From Eucalyptus grandis (Eukaryota > Streptophyta > Magnoliopsida > Myrtales > Myrtaceae): a DNA stretch of 64,000 nucleotides. Numbering within the stretch: position 1 is the stretch's first letter; each line of letters starts with the position of its first letter. Under the pieces are notes generated by a model. The model made no database searches, was not told where the DNA came from, and was given only the letters and a program-made list of their open reading frames with translations. This document shows positions 34,714 to 46,654 of this stretch, in pieces. The position numbers and the translations under genes were made by a program. Location: positions 34,442,072 to 34,506,071 of the forward strand of contig NC_052614.1 in assembly GCF_016545825.1 (NCBI RefSeq), in the 5' to 3' direction.

Positions 34714-36140
34714 ATACCCAAAGGGCTTGGAAATGATGGGTAGGTCGACCAACTAGGTGCACTTGTGAAGGGACTGGTCAATAAATATAAGTCTGAGGGT
34801 TTGGTTATGCGTGGATGGATTTATGTGCCATGACACCCCTTTGATACCTCAGCTCTATTTTGTGGTTAAGTGCTAAAATATTCATCAAATGATTTCTAGA
34901 TCATGCATGGTAATTTTATTTTAAAATCTTGAAATTCCACCAAATCACTCATTCAAGTTTGTAATTGATTCTCAAAGATGTTTTTTCATGTATAGTGGCT
35001 TGGCTATGTTTGTTTGCGAAAGTATGCATGCAAATGTCAATTGATATGTGAAATTCAAACATGAAAAGTAATGGACATGGCATGACAATAATTACATGGA
35101 ATGCGGCATGGCAAATCTGATCTAAAATGTAAAAATGACAGGACAGGACATATCAATAATTACATGCAACATGATAAGACAAATCATATGCAAGACGAAC
35201 CCATGAAATTACATGACATGGCAATGCATACAACACGGCATGACAAATCCAATACAGAACATTACAATGACATGGCAATAAGTACATATAAAATGACATG
35301 GGAATATAAGATAATGAAGTGACATGACATGGTAATAATCAAATGCAGTGTGACATGGCAAACCTAATGCAAAATATTGAATTGACATGACAAGATATTA
35401 ATTGCATACAACATGATATGAAAAATTTGATGCAAAACATGAGGATGAAATGACAATAATGTGATGTACAAATTACCGCATGTGAGCAGTAACTTTTCCT
35501 TTTTGCCCAAGTCAAAACAAACTCAATATTCTGTTTCAAAATCACTATTCAAATCAAAGTCATAGAACCGTATAATCACATGCATGGGGTCTCAGTTCAT
35601 GAATTCAAATCACATCATCCAATCGATCATGCAATCGTTGGAAGACTCAATTAGTCATTGATCAGATTTATCTAGTTCAAAATTTTCTCAGGTATTGCCG
35701 CAATCACTCATATTTTGAAACTTTCTTGAAAAGGTGCAATATTCATGCTTTGAAGACAAACTTGTCTTTTGGTGTCCTTGAAGCGGGAATCCATCTTCAT
35801 GTCATCATACCATCATTCTATCATCTATTATCATTCTTTCGTCATTAGTCATTACCATCACCATCATTCTCCGTTCATTTTCACTTCTTCCTCATAAAGT
35901 CATATATCATGTATCCTTACCACAAAAACCGTCGGACGCGTAGATCTACTTATGGAAAACCACTGATTACGATGGGAAATATCTTTTAATTGAGATAAAT
36001 GTCCCTGATTAGAACAGACTTTCTATAGGGATCTAATGTTCAGCTGGCTAGGTTCAGGAACGAGGGCTTGATTCATGGAGCGAGGATCGAAGGCTCAAAA
36101 ATCAGACTCACATGTTGAAGGTTGTTGGTGAAGTAAAGTA
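34714..36140. other. Intergenic around the 35-kb minisatellite
   Basis: Apart from the array there is a CATCAT/CATTC-rich stretch at 35800-35880. No gene is supported. Confidence 0.45.
35040..35470. repeat. Degenerate minisatellite, about six units of 55-70 bp
   Basis: Units begin A-ATAAT-ACATG and contain CATGGCAAAT(C/A)..AT.CA and ATGACATGGCA. Copies start near 35087, 35154, 35220, 35275, 35333 and 35397. No coding frame survives. It resembles the ACATG/ATG-rich arrays within the LTR at 821-4311 in style but not unit. Confidence 0.65.
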
Positions 36141-36169
36141 ACCATTTGGGTGTATTTAGTTGGGAAAAT

Positions 36170-36345
36170 GACACCAAGTAGTCCATAAACTTTTCAAATG
36201 TGTAATGTCATCCTTAGATTTTTAATTTATCTAATATAGTCCTTAAACTATTCATAAATGTTCAATTTAGTCCTTAGACTTTCAATTTGGTCAATTTAGT
36301 CTTGCAACTGTCCATGACGAAGTTAAATCAGTCCTTCGATACTAT
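36170..36345. repeat. 'TTTAGTCCTTAAACT' type repeat
   Basis: Three to four degenerate units of AGTCC(T/A)TA(A/G)ACT.TTCAA.TT.GTC.ATTTAGT, of about 40-45 bp. This phrase is widespread in plant transposon termini. The boundaries are not clear. Confidence 0.5.
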
Positions 36346-37229
36346 CACAAGTTTCCATAATTGCACTATTACCTTTTCATTTCCATTCATTTCTCAAATT
36401 AACAAAAAAATTGCTATCTTTTTCTGACCTTATTTGGTCTTTATAAATATTACTTTAGTTCCATTTAAGTATATTTATTAGAAAAATATATAACCTTATT
36501 TAGAGTTATATCAGCTTCAAACTTCTTTTGTTTTAAGAATAAGTGTTTTCAAACGAATTTTTAATAATGACATTAATTTACCTACATTTTTCTTATTTAT
36601 ATTAATTTAAACCTTCGAGATTTTGTATTTCGTGTTTTCTTAATTAAATTTAGTTAAATTTGTAAATTAGAAATTATAATAGCATGAATATCTACCTGAT
36701 ACAACTCTTAATGAGTAACAACTTATACAGTCATAGATTTTTCACACGTCACAATAGCATATTTATAATTACATGCTGGACTCCACTGTATCTCTCATCA
36801 ATTTCTTTAATTACTAATTAAAGACATTTCACGTGTCATCAATCATCCGCGACTCCTATTTGAAGTGCCCATTTTTCTGATTGGGCTACTCAAGGGTGAT
36901 GTAGAGATTGAATGAATTCTAAATTATTGAAAGTTGATCTAAGATAGAATAATTTAATTCTTTATTTATATATGCAAGAAATACACTTAGTTGAGCGACC
37001 CTCCTTAAAAGTTTGCCCGCACGGTTTCGCGTACTTTGGAAGGTATGATTGGCCAACGAGTGACATGATTGATCAGACAATTGCATCAAGTAATGGGCAT
37101 TATTGTCACTGCTTGTACTTCTGCAATTGCTTTTGCTTAGTTAGGTTATTCATCTCACCAATATTCCCACATTTATGCCGATAAATAAATAAAACAGAGA
37201 AAATGCAACAATTTTGAGGATTAGTTTTT

Positions 37230-37445
37230 CTCGCAAAAAATGAACAATTTGAAAAGCATATTTCTAAAATTAATTGCATGTATCGCTTGAAATAATTAGT
37301 TAAGGGAAAAAAATCTTTAATAACTATAGTAATTTATATCCAAATATTTTGGTGAATATATTTTCCGTTCATACCTTTATATTAGCCATATAAGCGATTA
37401 TTTTTAGGAAAATATTTTTAAAATTATTAATTTTTTTTGTGAAAC
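37230..37445 (+). mobile_element. AT-rich MITE-like element, copy 2
   Basis: Same orientation as copy 1: TTGAAATAATTAGTTA, then ATAGTAATTTATATCCAAATAT, CCGTTCAT, GATTATTTTTAGG, AAATATTTTTAAAATTATTA and TTTTTTTTGTGAAAC at the right end. No coding capacity. Confidence 0.55.
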
Positions 37446-38364
37446 AAATAAACCAAGAGAGTAAAAAAAATACCAACAGAAGAAATGAAGAAATGAAGAA
37501 TTGTGGTGGGAAGAAGGTCTTTGGTGGTCTAACTCACTAGTCAAAATAGTTGTATCTTTCCCCTCATTTGCTCTAAAAAAGTAGGCATTCAAGGATCAAA
37601 CCAGAATGTCTACTACAGAAACCCCCACATTTATTTTATTCATATGATTGCTGCTCAAAATAGTGGTAAGTAGAAGGAAAACTCGAATTAGGTCGGCTTC
37701 AATAAATAATGTTTTATTTCCTGCCTTGCCTTCATCTGAAGGTAGGAGCTAATAGTAATAATGGCCCACCGCCAGTTCGTAGCCAACGCCGCACGCACAT
37801 GCAAGCGCAGAAACCTCATCAAACTTCCACGATTTCAGGCTCTTTTCGATATACCATTGGGATTCAAAGTGATGATGAATGCTTGCGGCGTAGAACGTGG
37901 ATTAGGTGGAATCGTGTATTAGTGGATGCAATAATTTTTTAGGTTACACCAAAACAGGGCAATGCTAAAGTAGTTCACATGGCCGGGAAAAAAAAATTAT
38001 AATGGGTCGTGTGTTTTTCAGTTATGACAAGAAAGCTCACTTTTGAGTAGGGAAATCCTGATTTTCTGGAATGCTTTACTGGCCTCGTGGATTAGTGACT
38101 AAGCGTGAAATTATCTGCACTAAGCGACACGAGAATCGAATTTGTGCCGCGTATTTGATCCGTATAAAACTTCGCTTTAGCTTCAATGGTGAAAATGACC
38201 CAACATCATAACAACTCCACGCGCTCTAATGAATGCAGAATCTCCGCGTGCTTTAATGAATATTGAAATTACTAATCGATTATTTTTAATAAAGACAGTT
38301 TCGATTTCTAGACCAGCAATTTTCCAAAGAAATCAAGGACTCTAAAGGCTTCTTTTGTTCAGTG

Positions 38365-38585
38365 GAAAATGAAGAATTCATAAAAAAAATTACTTAAAAA
38401 TGATTACTTCTATTACTCAAAAGAATGAATGAACAAACATTTTTTTTTATTTTCTACAAAAACATTTGGATATAATTGTCGTCGATAGTAAAAATATTTT
38501 TTATCAACTGATTATTTTAAGTAATTCAAACATAATTCTTAACAATTTTTTTTTAAATAATTTATTTTTCACGAAATCAAGGGGA
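38365..38585 (-). mobile_element. AT-rich MITE-like element, copy 3 (inverted)
   Basis: Inverted relative to copies 1 and 2: GAATGAATGAACAAA, TTGGATATAATTGTCGTC, GTAAAAATATTTTTTATCAA, TGATTATTTTAAGTAATTCA, ending AATTTATTTTTCACGAAATC. No coding capacity. Confidence 0.55.
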
Positions 38586-40656
38586 CCTAAAATTTGTTAA
38601 TAGACTTGTTCAATCCTTATACGTTAACAACATCGAATATAATAAGGCCGGTGCATCTTTTTCTCAGAATGTCAACCTGTCCGAACGCCTACTCCTTTGG
38701 ACGTATCTTAATGCTCCCCCCATGTGCAGTTGCAGCCAAAACACAAGACGACAAAAAGAGACGCAAGCGGTTCCGGATCATCCGAATGGCCAAGGGAAAA
38801 GATTACTCGCATCAAGGGGTCACCCATCCGATATGGTGACGTTGAGGTACGTGTTGTGATTTTTCAGTCAATATGCAAATGGGTATTCCCAATACATACA
38901 TTATGTCACTTATTGAAAATTTGGCAGCTTTCATACATTAATTATTCATAGAAATTACTAACAACTTTTTTTATATAATATATTCAGCACTACCCCTGTC
39001 ACTTGTTAACAAGATCTATATTTTATGGTGCGTTGAAAAATGAGAATACATATTTATTAATAAATTTTGGCATACCAAGGAATTACTTGGTGTGATGATG
39101 TAGGCAACAAAATTTGGCACGGATGGCATTATAAGGACCACTAGCATAAAGATGAAAATTGAAATAATAGAAGTTACAAAAGATCCAAAAAAATAATTGC
39201 CAAGCGAAGTGAGTGAATAATACCATATGTCATGTTGTCCTTGGGTGGCAATGGTTTGTTGTTAGCAGCATTATTGGTTTCTTGTTGATTTTTGTTTCTT
39301 ACCATGGCAATCTCCTTAGATAAAAGAGATTGATTTCAAAAAGATGTTTCGCCCACAAAGTGAAACAGATGAAACCTCTCACCAAAAAGGTTGATTTCGG
39401 TTTCATATGAAAATGAATTTTGTGTCAATCTCGGAGAGGAAATTTTATGGCTTTGAAAGTAAAATACAAGTTCTAGTATTTAAAGTGCAGATCGGTAAAT
39501 TCACAAGAAATAAATTTGAAGCAAAATAGCAATTGCTTTATTGATAGTTGCGCTAGGGATCATTTGCATCGATTCACTTTAGGTATTTATATCCCATTAA
39601 CAATAGTCACAAACAAGTAGTTAAACTTTAACTACTGTTAGTGCTGCACGTTTTTTGAGATGTTAGGCGTGCTCCTCGTACCCTGATAATCATTATGCAA
39701 AAAGAAGCTCTAACTTCCGAGGCTATTGGGATAGCCAACTGTTATTTGGCATTGGAACCATCACTGGGCGTTCGAATTGACATATTTGCTTCAACTTGTC
39801 GACATATCCCTTTATCTTTCAATTAGCACTTACCAGAATTGCGTAGTTGGATTATCAACAACCTTTGTCGATTAGCAAGGATCCTCATCAATGACCTTGT
39901 ATGTGTTTGTTGCCGATTCTTGCGAGATAATCTTCAAGTTGATTACATCAATTATTCATGACTTCTCTTGATCAATTCTTGCTATATAGTCTGTCAAGTC
40001 CATTACTCGCCGACAATAAAAGTTGATCAGTTTTTGGTGTAAACCTTAGGAATCCCCGTGTTGGTGTCTCTCAAAGTATATAGCAGTGGCTGATGTAGTG
40101 ATTGGGAGCATGTTGACAGAAGAAAATGAAGAAGAGATAGAGCAAGCTATCTATTACTTGAACCAAACCCTTACCAACGTGGAAAGGAACACTAAATTTT
40201 TTAGATTAGACTTAAGAATTTCACTCTCTGCACCATCCTTCAATTGAAGAACGAAAGCATTGGATGATGATAAAGTGCAAGTTGTGTCATACTCCAGTAG
40301 GCCTAAAAAAGTACAATCAATTGGTATCGACAACATGGCAGCCAGCTATATGTGAACAGAATATACATATGGGCGCCCCATATGTGCGAATTAGCATATT
40401 ATAGGAACAATGATTAGACAATGAAGATTCGCTCATACACGATCTGAAGCTTGGCTTACGTTATCTTCCAGAGCAAAGCAAGAATACCAGTTGCTGCTCG
40501 AGCAAACATCGTTAAATGCTACTCACTAGATGTCGCCAGTTTAATGGTGTTTTCCATCATATACTCGTGCACCCAACTACAAAAAATAATTTTTCCTCCA
40601 ATCTCTCTCACCCACCTGCAATCACAAAACACCTCTGCAATAGCCGTCACCGGCTT

Positions 40657-43456
40657 TGTGACATCTAAAAATTCCAACATCAATTAATACGTAGAAAATG
40701 AAGACTATAGTGCGTTTGGTAACGCTCTTGAGAATATGTGTTTCTATTTTTTTGTCTCAAGAATAAAAATAGAACAGAAACACATTTGGTAATTTTCTTT
40801 TTGTTTCCCATAGCAAATTTGTTCTTAATAACAGATTTGGAATAGAAATAAGAAAAAAAAATTACTTTTTTATTATTGAGAATAACTCAAGAAATAAGCC
40901 TTTTATCTTTTCTTTTCTTCCTTTTCTCTTCCTCTCTTCTTTCTCTTTACTGGTTGCCGGCTTTGTGATGGCTGGCGATCGGCCAAATGAGGCCCGATGA
41001 CCTCATCAACCCTTGATGAGGTCATCCTAAGCTCACCGGCCACCAATGAGACTCAACCTCGCCCAGCCACTGTGAGGTCTGCGTTGCCTAGGTGGGTGAG
41101 GCGGACCTTGCGGTGGCCGAGTGAGGCTTGGCCTCACCAACCTTTGTCTAGTTGGTTGCCGGTCGGCCTGGTCAAGACTAGCGACCGACTAGAGAAAGGA
41201 GAATAAAAAGAAAAAAAGAAAAGAAAAAAAGAAACAAAATCATATTTGTGTTGCCGAAGCTTCAAGTTCCATATTTCAAGAGTTTAAAAGATGAACTTGT
41301 GGGCTTCATTCTCTTTTGTTAAATTAGTTTTGTCAAAAGATTAAGAGTTGTTAATCTTTATTCTTGTTTATTCTTCCTTGAAGGTAGTTTAAGGCTTTAA
41401 GTTGTCCAAGTTTTCGTTCAAGGTTAGTGAAACTTTGGGGGTTAAGTTAAATCGATCTATTTAGTACTTTTGACTTGGTTAGTTGATGCTTGTTAACCTA
41501 GTGTGAATGTTAATCTTGCAGACGATCAAGCTTCAATAAATGCACGTTGAAATATTTTGTTTACTTAAATCGATAGGTATTATTAAGAGTAGAAAGTGTG
41601 TGATCGACTTCTCAAAAGGCTTGGTTGTATATTGGGTGAGGTAAGTGTAAACATGTGGAATATGGACTTAAAAGTGATATTCACGTGATTTTGATTGGAC
41701 TGATAAATCATTTTACCGATTTGGTCATTTAATCGATTTCTGCAAATTTTCAATTTTTGCAAGTAATTAACTTCTGATGAATCACTGATCTTGATCAATT
41801 GCCAGTTCTCTGACTAGTTCACTAATTCTAGTCCTTCGCCAATTTTCAGCATCCAGTCAACTTTCTATGTACATCGATTTTCTGATCAACTTATCGCTTG
41901 TTAACTAACTGACCAATCATCCAAGTTATTGATTTCTACGCGTCAAACTTGAAGTAGGCGATTTCAAAGAAGTTGATTTATGACCAAAGTTGCCCATTTT
42001 AAATTGTCAATTTTTTACTAGAAATTGTCTAGTTCAAGGTCGTCGATTTATGGACTACGATGCCGATTCCTAAGTGTCCATTTCGAGTAATCGATTTACA
42101 ATTATCATTTCCCAAGTTACCAGTTACCTTTTATGGCTTCCAAGCAAATGATGATGACTTAGCATGAAGGAATGAGGATATATTTGTTGAACTTTACATA
42201 AATATTTGCTTACTATTAATTGTATGAAAAAGGACAAATTATTGTAATACATATGGTAGTTGTTATGCTATGATGATTTGTATGTCATTGATGCCACATG
42301 ATCAAAACCTTTGCCACATCCTTTTTGCTACAAAATGAATTCCCTTGTACGAGTATGTCTATAAAACTTTGGAGTCAGTCAAATGTTCTACCAAATGAAA
42401 CAATTCTCTGCAAGGTTGAGAGGACATGACTTGTGTAGCCTATGGGATGATGTCAAGAAATAGCCATTACCATGCCAATGTACAATGATGTAATTTTTCA
42501 CGCCGATGTAGAGGACACCCATGATGGATGGGCTAAGAGGCATGGCAAATGGCTATATATGATTCTAGCCCCATAAGTTAGTGATGACGATACCTCGTTA
42601 GTTGAGATGTCCATAAGTGGAGATGAGTCCTGCCTAGTGACGAGTATGAGTTAGAAATTCACTTGTATGTATCGGTGAGCTATCATTTGAAATTTGCACA
42701 TCATGAAATAATATGCCATTTGCTTTCATTTTAAGTGAATAATCTTATGCAATGTTGTTAATGGTTTCCATTTGCATATAATGATAGGATAGAAAGTATA
42801 TTCACTTCTACATTTGTTGTACATGGTTATTTTGTACTTGTCTTGAACTCACATTATTTGTTGGTACTAGGTTGAGTAGTAAGAGGATCCCCTACTTTAG
42901 ACATAGAAATTTCATTTATTAAGTTTTGGCTCACCTCTTTATTTTTACAGACATGTTGGATTGATTTGGAATAAGAGGATGTGCTTGTACTTGAATCGGC
43001 TATAGTATATATTGAGCATAGTTCCATCAGATGGGTCAATGTGGGACTTCAGGAGTAGATCCCCATTGAATTGTCACTTGGTACGTGAACATCGATGGTA
43101 AGCTAGTTGGACTGTTAAGGGGCTTTGATGGTGATGGCGATATGTCAACAGACGAATATGCATAGTGAAAAACTTGACTTTTGTATATGCAAGTTTTTGG
43201 GTGTAGGAGTGGTATGTCAGTGATAGGTGACTCCAACCCTTCCCAGGATTCATGTAATTGTGTTTTGCTTGGACACTGTGTTGAGATAGTAACTACTGAT
43301 GTTAATATAAAGAAGAAGCATATGCACATTAATTAAACTCGTGAAATTTCCTGTATGGAATGATGTGAATATTTATTATGTTTCCACATGTTAATAATAA
43401 TTACAAAATATAATTTAAAAAGATTTATAATGCGCGAGACATTTTGTGGTGTCACA
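40657..43456 (+). mobile_element. Possible gypsy LTR (solo), carrying a TIR element
   Basis: It begins TGTGACATCTAAAAATTCC and ends TGTGGTGTCACA, the TGTGACA...TGTCACA pattern of the other gypsy LTRs here. The interior near 42840-42970 (TTGAACTCACATTATTTGTTGG, then TTTTTACAGACATGTTGGA) resembles the 3' third of such LTRs. The flanks (GGCTT and AGTCC) do not give a matching 5-bp duplication, so the ends may be rearranged or mis-assigned. Confidence 0.4.
40712..41260. mobile_element. Non-autonomous TIR element with GC-rich core
   Basis: The left end GCGTTTGGTAACGC matches the inverted right end GC-TTCGGCAACAC with one gap. Both are followed inward by A/T-rich TATGTGTTTCTATTTTT and ATATGATTTTGTTTC. 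The centre (40950-41200) is GC-rich and self-complementary (GATGAGGTCAT, GTTGCCGG, TGAGGC repeats). No transposase. No clear target duplication. Confidence 0.5.
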
Positions 43457-43868
43457 AGTCCATCCCCTCATCGGTCTAAGGCAAGCCCCCCACAAGGATT
43501 GTCTCTTCCTCTTTGTCCAATTGTTCGTTGTATCTCTACAGCTTGAATCTTTGCTCCATTGTCCATGGCTATTGAGCTCAAGGACCGCGGGCTCCATCGT
43601 GGCATCGAGCCCGAGTCTTAGACCTAGGTAAGCTGTGTTCTTGGAGCTTAAGCTCAATGCTAATTACGTCAAGCTTCGCTTGCGACTTTGAGGTCAACCA
43701 AGATTTGGGGTTTTAGCTTCGCTCATGGTATGGCACTCAAACTTAGATATGAAGGTTGAGTTTTGGGAAATTTTGTGATATCACTACTAATTATTCTAAA
43801 AATTTAAGTTGTTTAGTGTAATGTAATATATAAATATAAATTTAATTAACGTATACTCTAATACCAAG
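43457..43868. other. Unassigned
   Basis: No gene is supported. It lies between the possible LTR and the TRIM. Confidence 0.4.
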
Positions 43869-44157
43869 CGTCAAGAATATTTAAATATTAAACTACACTT
43901 TCATTTAGTAGTTTGTGTTTTTATAATAGTTGGTGATTGTCACACAAAATCTCACATGGTCTTAGAGTAGGTTTTGAGTTTGAACCTTTCCAATTCCTTA
44001 TTTGCCTCTCCTATTATATATTTCCACACTTTAGCTTCAAGCCAAAGTTTAACTTACGAGTCGGGGGGAATGTTAAGAATATTTAATATTAAATCATGCA
44101 TTCATCTAATATCTTAGACTTTTAAAATAGTTAGCAGTAATTCTACAAAATCTCGTA
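43869..44157 (+). mobile_element. TRIM (terminal-repeat retrotransposon in miniature), 289 bp
   Basis: Two direct terminal repeats of about 88 bp, 43869-43956 and 44071-44157, share (T/C)GT(C/T)AAGAATATTTAA, ATAGTTGG/TTAGC and ACAAAATCTC. Straight after the first comes a PBS-like TGGTCTTAGAGTAGG (compare tRNA-Met TGGTATCAGAGC). Straight before the second comes a polypurine tract GAGTCGGGGGGAA. The 114-bp interior has no coding capacity. This LTR-PBS-PPT-LTR order is the TRIM signature. No matching 5-bp target duplication was found. Confidence 0.75.
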
Positions 44158-45092
44158 GAAATGAAAAAAAAGAAATCATATGACAAAGCATTGACAAGCA
44201 TCAGAAGCACATGCATATTGCATGTTTTAGGAACAATGAGATCCTCTATTCTATCAGTGTCTCCATTTGGCACTTCATCCATCGAAATCATTCATCCACA
44301 CAAATAATGCTCATCTTGAGACTTATGATTAATGTATCAATGGTCGACCTTTATCAAGGCATTAGTGGATGTATCAAATGGGAAAAAGGATCTTTATCCG
44401 TCTGACCATTTTCAAAGCAATAAACATGCATGGATATGGCATGCAGTCGCGGTAAGGCATTGAGGTAAACGAGCTTCCATTTGACAACGAAAACTTGGTA
44501 TCCAGCTATCTTTGGATCATTGCGAATTGGACGGCCAAGGTACACTAGCTTTGTCAATATCGCTGGGGCCGTTCGAGACATTACCCGTGCTTTGCCTTGT
44601 CTTCCTTCCGCGAGGAACAAAAGACAGTCGTGATAATATTAGGACAAGTCCATATGTTTCTGTCTTCTAACTATGTGACAACCCACACGATTAGATGTTA
44701 ACAAAATTGTAGGGTTTGGCTGCCCAACCCTACCAAGATTTGGTGCCATTTCGATGAGTAATTTGGGTTTCTCCCTGCTCTTTGCTTATTTGCCATGACA
44801 AGAGAGTCCTTATGAAGCAACGCATCATACTTTTCCAGTGCATAAGCTTCTCTCTTTGCCAATGCAAAATGACTCTCTAGTAGATAATTGTTCTTAGGAT
44901 CAAGTTAAATGGTGGATTAGCAATAGATAATTTGTTATAGGGCTGTAACTTCCTTTGTCCCTAATTGGAAAATTTTCCTGCAATTCTATCATTCATTAGC
45001 AGTTATAAGTTATGAACAGCGTAATCATACAGCTTCAACTAAATGAGATGGAGGGCGATGCGTATATTTCTAATCCAGCAATTAATATTAAT
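44158..45092. other. Intergenic with an unrecognised minus-strand ORF
   Basis: 44354-44620 (minus) encodes 88 residues that look less biased than their surroundings (PIRNDPKIAGYQVFVVKWK), but I recognise no family. No splice partners were found, so I do not call it a gene. Confidence 0.35.
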
Positions 45093-46100
45093 AGGCTGTT
45101 TGGTCATCCGAACATTTTTATTGGATAAAAAAACATCAAATTGGATTTTATCATATCCAATGTTTGTTGATGTCCAGATATAAATGAATTCGAATAAATA
45201 GTCCAAGTGAATGTTTGATTTCTAGGATTAAAATTAAAAATAAACTATGGAAATCATGAAAACAATACAACCTTCCACAATCCACCATCCATGCTGGACA
45301 GTGGACACCCCTCTTCCCTGTGACTTTGAGGATGCCTCTCCTTCTATTACCTCCCTCTTGTCGTCCTCAACCAATTTCCAACTTCACCAGTTCGAGACGC
45401 CCCCGAGTTCAAGTTCTCTACTAGTCTTGCCATCTTTGCCGTTGACGACTTCCTCTTTTGTGGCAAAACCATCCCCTTCAATGAGCGCTAATACCGCGTC
45501 AATTCTAAACTTCTGTGCTTCTACTCATTTATCCGCCTCAACAGCTTCCACCGAGATAGCACGCAGATTTGGTTTGCAAGCCAGGTAGCTCCTCCGATCC
45601 AACTTGTTTGGAGTGACACAGTCAAGGAGCTCTGTCACCTCGGCTGCCGCCTTCATCGAATCATCTTTGTTACGGAGGAAGTGTTGGGCTCTAATTGGGA
45701 TCACAAAGTTCCTTACCAGGATGAAGTTGATCGATATAAAGAAGAGGCATGGCTGGCGAGCTCCGGCACTGCTTTTCTTGCCGGCCAAAGGCGGGAAGAA
45801 GGTCGTCACTAGTGGGAGGAGTGGTGGTCACTGGAGTCTCCTCAGGCTGTTGCGGTGCTGGTCCCACCTCGTGAACATGTTGCAAAGGCTTCTCTCGGTT
45901 GAATTATGCATGCCTGACTCTTTTTTTTCTTTAGGTTTCCAAATTTTATGTATCCTATCCGTCTATCCCACCTCCAAGGTGAGACTTTCTATCCGAACCA
46001 TATCTGAGATATATTTATCCAGATTTTGTATCACTCCAAACGCCAAATAAAATTAAAATTATTTTATTGAAAGTTTTATTTGGCCCACCAAACATAGCAA
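45093..46100. mobile_element. Possible non-autonomous DNA transposon, about 1 kb
   Basis: The left end GGCTGTTTGGTCATCCGAAC is partly matched by the inverted right end GCTATGTTTGGTGGGCC. The arms are AT-rich (TTGGATTTTATCATATCC left, GATATATTTATCC right). The centre (45280-45900) has higher GC and ORFs on both strands with no known domain. No target duplication is evident, so the boundaries are tentative. Confidence 0.4.
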
Positions 46101-46654
46101 GAGAAAATTTCTTTTAATCTAGGATGGAGGAAAATATGAGCCTTTACTATAAGCCTCCATGACATTTAAGGCATACATAGTTCCTTGTTGAATATAATTA
46201 CTCAAGAAATAAGAGTCTAGTGTCCTAGACTTTTTATATTTGGAAAGAAATGTAAACATGGAATTGGATGGTTCAGAGAGTAGGATTCCTCAAACTATGG
46301 TAAATTATATTACTTCCCAAAACCAATTACAATAATTGCGATTAACTATCTCCGTAATGATTTGGGCCAATTACCCCAATTGACCAAAACATGCTTGTCT
46401 TTAACAAATTCATACCAAAGCCAAAAGAACCACAACCCCTTCTCCTTGAACTCACACTCTCTATCCTTCCATCTCTCTCCACCATTGCCCGACTAACCTT
46501 GCTATGGTTTCCATGACACATGACCATCATGTAAGTCACACCTTGGGGCTATTGCCCATTGCCATGGCGCCAGTCTCCCTCCCTCCGTCCCTCCGTCCCT
46601 CCCTCAAAGAACGCAACGTGGGTCCAGCTGACCACAATAGTCACGACCACACAA
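46101..46654. other. Intergenic
   Basis: Contains a CCCTCCGTCCCTCC run at about 46576-46603. No gene is supported. Confidence 0.45.

Larger units (their letters stand above)
36350..40656. other. AT-rich intergenic with MITE copies 2 and 3
   Basis: No gene outside the MITE-like copies. Short ORFs around 37709, 38594 and 40451 have no recognised motif. Confidence 0.45.

Noticed and set aside
45247..46050. Overlapping ORFs on both strands at 45.2-46.0 kb as genes
   Set aside because: No known domain, open on both strands because of higher GC, and located inside a probable TIR element.
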